NCBI GenBank assembly: GCA_046705265.1
Contig: JBJKQL010000046.1
Coordinates: 1-54,774 of the forward strand
Length of the DNA stretch: 54,774 bases
Reading direction: 5' to 3'
Origin: JAJYTL01 sp046705265
GTDB taxonomy: Bacteria; Pseudomonadota; Alphaproteobacteria; Ferrovibrionales; Ferrovibrionaceae
Made by a program: the position numbers and the translations under genes. Below are positions 52,698 through 54,774 of this stretch, piece after piece. The notes beneath the pieces are model-generated. The model saw only the letters and a program-made list of their open reading frames with translations, did no database searches and was not told the origin of the DNA. Numbering within the stretch: the first letter of the stretch is position 1; the number at the start of each line of letters is the position of its first letter.

Positions 52698-53477
52698 TCA
52701 GTTCCGATAAGAGGGATCGATGCGGTCGATCATGCGCATCAAGGCCGTCCACTCACGCGGACTCATGTCGCGGTAGTTGGGATCGAACTGCGCCGCCGTG
52801 TGTTCCGGCACGCCCTGGTTCGGCTGGTTGATCTCGGCATTGGCCGAGAGGATCGCCATCTGCACGTCGCAAGCACGCTCGAGCCAGAACATCAGGCTGA
52901 AGGCCGCGGCGACCGTCGGTCCGCAGGTTAACAGTCCGTGATTGCGGAGAATCATAACGTTCTTATCGCTGAGATCGGTAACAAGACGCTTTTGTTCGTC
53001 AAGATCAAGGGCGACGCCCTCGTAGTCGTGATAGGCGACGCGGCCGTGAAAGCGCATCGCCGTCTGGGTGAGAGGCAGGAGGCCGTCCTTCAGCGCCGAA
53101 ACTGCCATGCCGGCGCGCGTATGGGTATGCATCACGCAGCCGACATCATGGCGCGACATGTGAATGGCGCCGTGGATCACGAAGCCCGCGTAGTTGACGT
53201 CGTTTTCACCGGCATCCACGCCGCGGCCCTCTATATCCACCTTGACTAGCGACGAGGCGGTGATCTCGTCCCACATCAACCCATAAGGATTAAGCAGGAA
53301 GTGTTCGTGCGGACCCGGAACCCGCGCCGAAATATGGGTATAGATCATGTCTGTCATGCGGTAGTGATTGGCGAGGCGATAGCATCCCGCGAGGTCGACC
53401 CGGGCCTGCCACTCCTCGGCGCTCACCCGCTCCTTCACCGAAAGGGCCTTCGACTTCTCGGCCACCGCGACAGCCAT
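52698..53477 (-). CDS. class II aldolase/adducin-family protein
   Basis: This 259-residue protein from the ATG at 53477, after GAGGAGACG, has the class II aldolase fold: YRMTDMIYTHISARVPG, GAIHMSRHDVGCVMHTHTR with the two zinc-type His, and MILRNHGLLTCGP with a third His. Members cleave aldols such as fuculose phosphate or act on 5-carbon acids. It is convergent with the hydroxyacid dehydrogenase 31 bp away and divergent from the hydro-lyase. Confidence 0.9.
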   Translation of the reverse strand: MAVAVAEKSKALSVKERVSAEEWQARVDLAGCYRLANHYRMTDMIYTHISARVPGPHEHFLLNPYGLMWDEITASSLVKVDIEGRGVDAGENDVNYAGFVIHGAIHMSRHDVGCVMHTHTRAGMAVSALKDGLLPLTQTAMRFHGRVAYHDYEGVALDLDEQKRLVTDLSDKNVMILRNHGLLTCGPTVAAAFSLMFWLERACDVQMAILSANAEINQPNQGVPEHTAAQFDPNYRDMSPREWTALMRMIDRIDPSYRN

Positions 53478-53689
53478 GGAACGTCTCCTCAAATTTTCTT
53501 CCAACGACGCAGACTAAGTCTCGGGCAGCGTCTTGGCACTGTCAATATCGGGCTATCCTGAGGGAAACAGCCTGATCGGTGGCGGCCGCCAGCAAGAATC
53601 GGAAAAGCGGTTCGGCTTTACTCGTCTGCCGCTATATAATATCGCCATTATATTGCCGTCCTATTGGCTGGCTTGGTCTGGAGGCAACG

Positions 53690-54514
53690 ATGGCAGGCGC
53701 ATCGGTGGTAAGGAAATTGACGGCCGGCAGCGAATGGCGTGACGATCCCCTGCGCGTTCGGGCCGCGATCCGGCGTGGCGCCTACAATGGCCAGACGGCC
53801 GGCCTTGCGCCCGGCCGCGTGCAGGCCAATGTCGCCATCCTGCCCGCCGACTGGGCTGATGAATTCCTGCGGTATTGCCTGCAGAATCCGAAACCCTGTC
53901 CGGTTCTGGCCGTGGCACGACCGGGATCGCCGGCACTGCCGGCACTTGGGCAAGATATCGATATACGCACCGATGTGCCGCGCTATCGCGTCTTCCGCGA
54001 CGGTGTTCTGACTGCGACGCCGACCGACATCCGAAACTATTGGCGCGACGATCTGGTCGCATTCGCGCTCGGTTGCTCCTTCTCCTTCGAACAGGCTCTG
54101 ATCGAGGCGGGGCTCGGCATCCGCCATATCGAGCAGAACACCACCGTCCCCATGTACGTGACTTCGATCGATACCGCACCGACTGAGCGCTTCCGCGGCA
54201 AACTTGTGGTCTCGATGCGGCCCTTCCGGTCGGCCGACGCTATCCGAGCGGTGCAGATCACGACGCGCTTTCCCGGCGTCCATGGCGCACCGGTTCATAT
54301 CGGGCTGCCGGAAGCGATTGGCATCGTCAATCTTAACAGGCCGAGCTTTGGCGATCCGGCCGAGATCAAGCGGGACGAGCTGCCGGTGTTCTGGGCCTGC
54401 GGCGTCACGCCGCAGATCGTGGCCAAGGCAGCCAAGCCTCCGCTTTTCATCTCGCATGATCCGGGTCGGATGCTGGTTTGCGATCCGATGAACGCGACAT
54501 ATGCCACGTTTTGA
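53690..54514 (+). CDS. DUF1445 / D-glutamate cyclase family putative hydro-lyase
   Basis: This 274-residue protein is of the DUF1445 family, bacterial putative hydro-lyases. It starts at ATG 53690 after GGAGG. Seen: RVRAAIRRGAYNGQTAGLAP, VQANVAILPADWADEFLRYC, LVAFALGCSFSFEQALIEAG, EQNTTVPMYVTSIDTAP and FWACGVTPQIVAKAAKPP, all family marks. Related eukaryotic proteins hydrolyse or dehydrate D-glutamate derivatives, but here the substrate is unknown. It is 212 bp from the class II aldolase start, divergent. Confidence 0.85.
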   Translation: MAGASVVRKLTAGSEWRDDPLRVRAAIRRGAYNGQTAGLAPGRVQANVAILPADWADEFLRYCLQNPKPCPVLAVARPGSPALPALGQDIDIRTDVPRYRVFRDGVLTATPTDIRNYWRDDLVAFALGCSFSFEQALIEAGLGIRHIEQNTTVPMYVTSIDTAPTERFRGKLVVSMRPFRSADAIRAVQITTRFPGVHGAPVHIGLPEAIGIVNLNRPSFGDPAEIKRDELPVFWACGVTPQIVAKAAKPPLFISHDPGRMLVCDPMNATYATF

Positions 54515-54774
54515 ACGAGGCCCCGTCGGTTCGCGTCATTACTCGCCGTATAGGATTCTCTCGGCAACTTGAAGAACACCTCGATTGCCAAGTGCGTGAT
54601 AAAACACACCGTGTGTTTATGCTCTTGCCAGATGCAGAAGATTTCGCGCTAGCATTACAGTTGCTTTTTTCGTTTGATATGCGCGCGCCTTGCTTCCGCT
54701 TGATGTGCGCGTCGCCAAAGCGACCATGCGATGATTGTCGCCGGCTGGATACGCCGCTGAGCGAGCTTGATGGC
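54511..54774 (+). CDS. possible truncated reading frame at window end
   Basis: From TTG 54511, overlapping the hydro-lyase stop as TTGA, the frame has no stop for 88 codons to the window end. It reads VRVITRRIGFSRQLEEHLD, HRVFMLLPDAEDFALALQLL and CDDCRRLDTPLSELDG near the edge. I recognise no family and see no clear ribosome binding site. ATG 54619 is an alternative start. It may be real or chance. Confidence 0.25.
   Translation, partial: MNEAPSVRVITRRIGFSRQLEEHLDCQVRDKTHRVFMLLPDAEDFALALQLLFSFDMRAPCFRLMCASPKRPCDDCRRLDTPLSELDG
54602..54618. repeat. perfect 8-bp dyad at right end
   Basis: AAACACAC and GTGTGTTT flank a single C at 54610. An AT-rich stretch follows (54661-54682). It could be an operator or a small hairpin; nothing else supports a role. 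Confidence 0.35.

Overview
The window is GC-rich, densely coded chromosomal DNA from an alphaproteobacterium, probably Rhodospirillales-like. The assignment rests on alphaproteobacterial features seen here: a bifunctional RelA/SpoT-type (p)ppGpp enzyme directly after rpoZ, the chain pdxJ-acpS-lepB-rnc-era-recO-parC, a glnB-glnA pair behind a sigma-54-type promoter, and a leucyl/arginyl-protein transferase (bpt). I see no rRNA, tRNA, prophage or CRISPR array.

Layout. 1-0.6 kb: the N-terminal part of an IS630-family transposase cut by the window edge, followed by a 134-bp element with 28-bp imperfect terminal inverted repeats and TA flanks. 0.6-8.6 kb: accessory metabolic genes (cyclase-family hydrolase, glutathione transferase, class III aminotransferase, SDR, and a large TPR/ATP-grasp fusion). 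Inside this part lie three neighbouring genes (PPOX-like, SnoaL-like, LysR), each broken by a single-base frameshift. 8.7-13.9 kb: parE, a thioesterase, an RlpA-like protein whose 3' end contains the glnA terminator, then glnA and glnB. 14-16.2 kb: a class I aminotransferase and bpt, divergent, with a structured leader in front of bpt. 16.3-26.8 kb: an eleven-gene housekeeping block on the minus strand (folK-rpoZ-rsh-DUF2062-pdxJ-acpS-lepB-rnc-era-recO-parC), tightly packed and often overlapping. 26.8-39.3 kb: a NYN-domain protein, a family-5-like uracil-DNA glycosylase, a sulfite-oxidase-like Mo protein, smpB, dapA, a lytic transglycosylase, a hydrolase, a threonine-dehydratase-like enzyme, DedA, a TetA-like efflux pump and a TPR/GT41 (OGT-like) protein.

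39.4-54.5 kb looks like a catabolic region. On the minus strand, a two-subunit molybdenum hydroxylase is followed by a complete branched-chain/aromatic-type ABC importer (binding protein, two permeases, two ATPases). Divergently, a plus-strand run encodes a VOC-fold enzyme, a two-component flavin monooxygenase with its reductase, a TetR regulator, a luciferase-like monooxygenase and a 2-hydroxyacid dehydrogenase. A class II aldolase-like enzyme and a DUF1445 hydro-lyase lie beyond. Together this suggests uptake and oxidative breakdown of an aromatic or heteroaromatic compound that I cannot name. It is the best candidate here for an undescribed pathway. The window ends in a short sequence with a perfect 8-bp dyad and a possible truncated reading frame.
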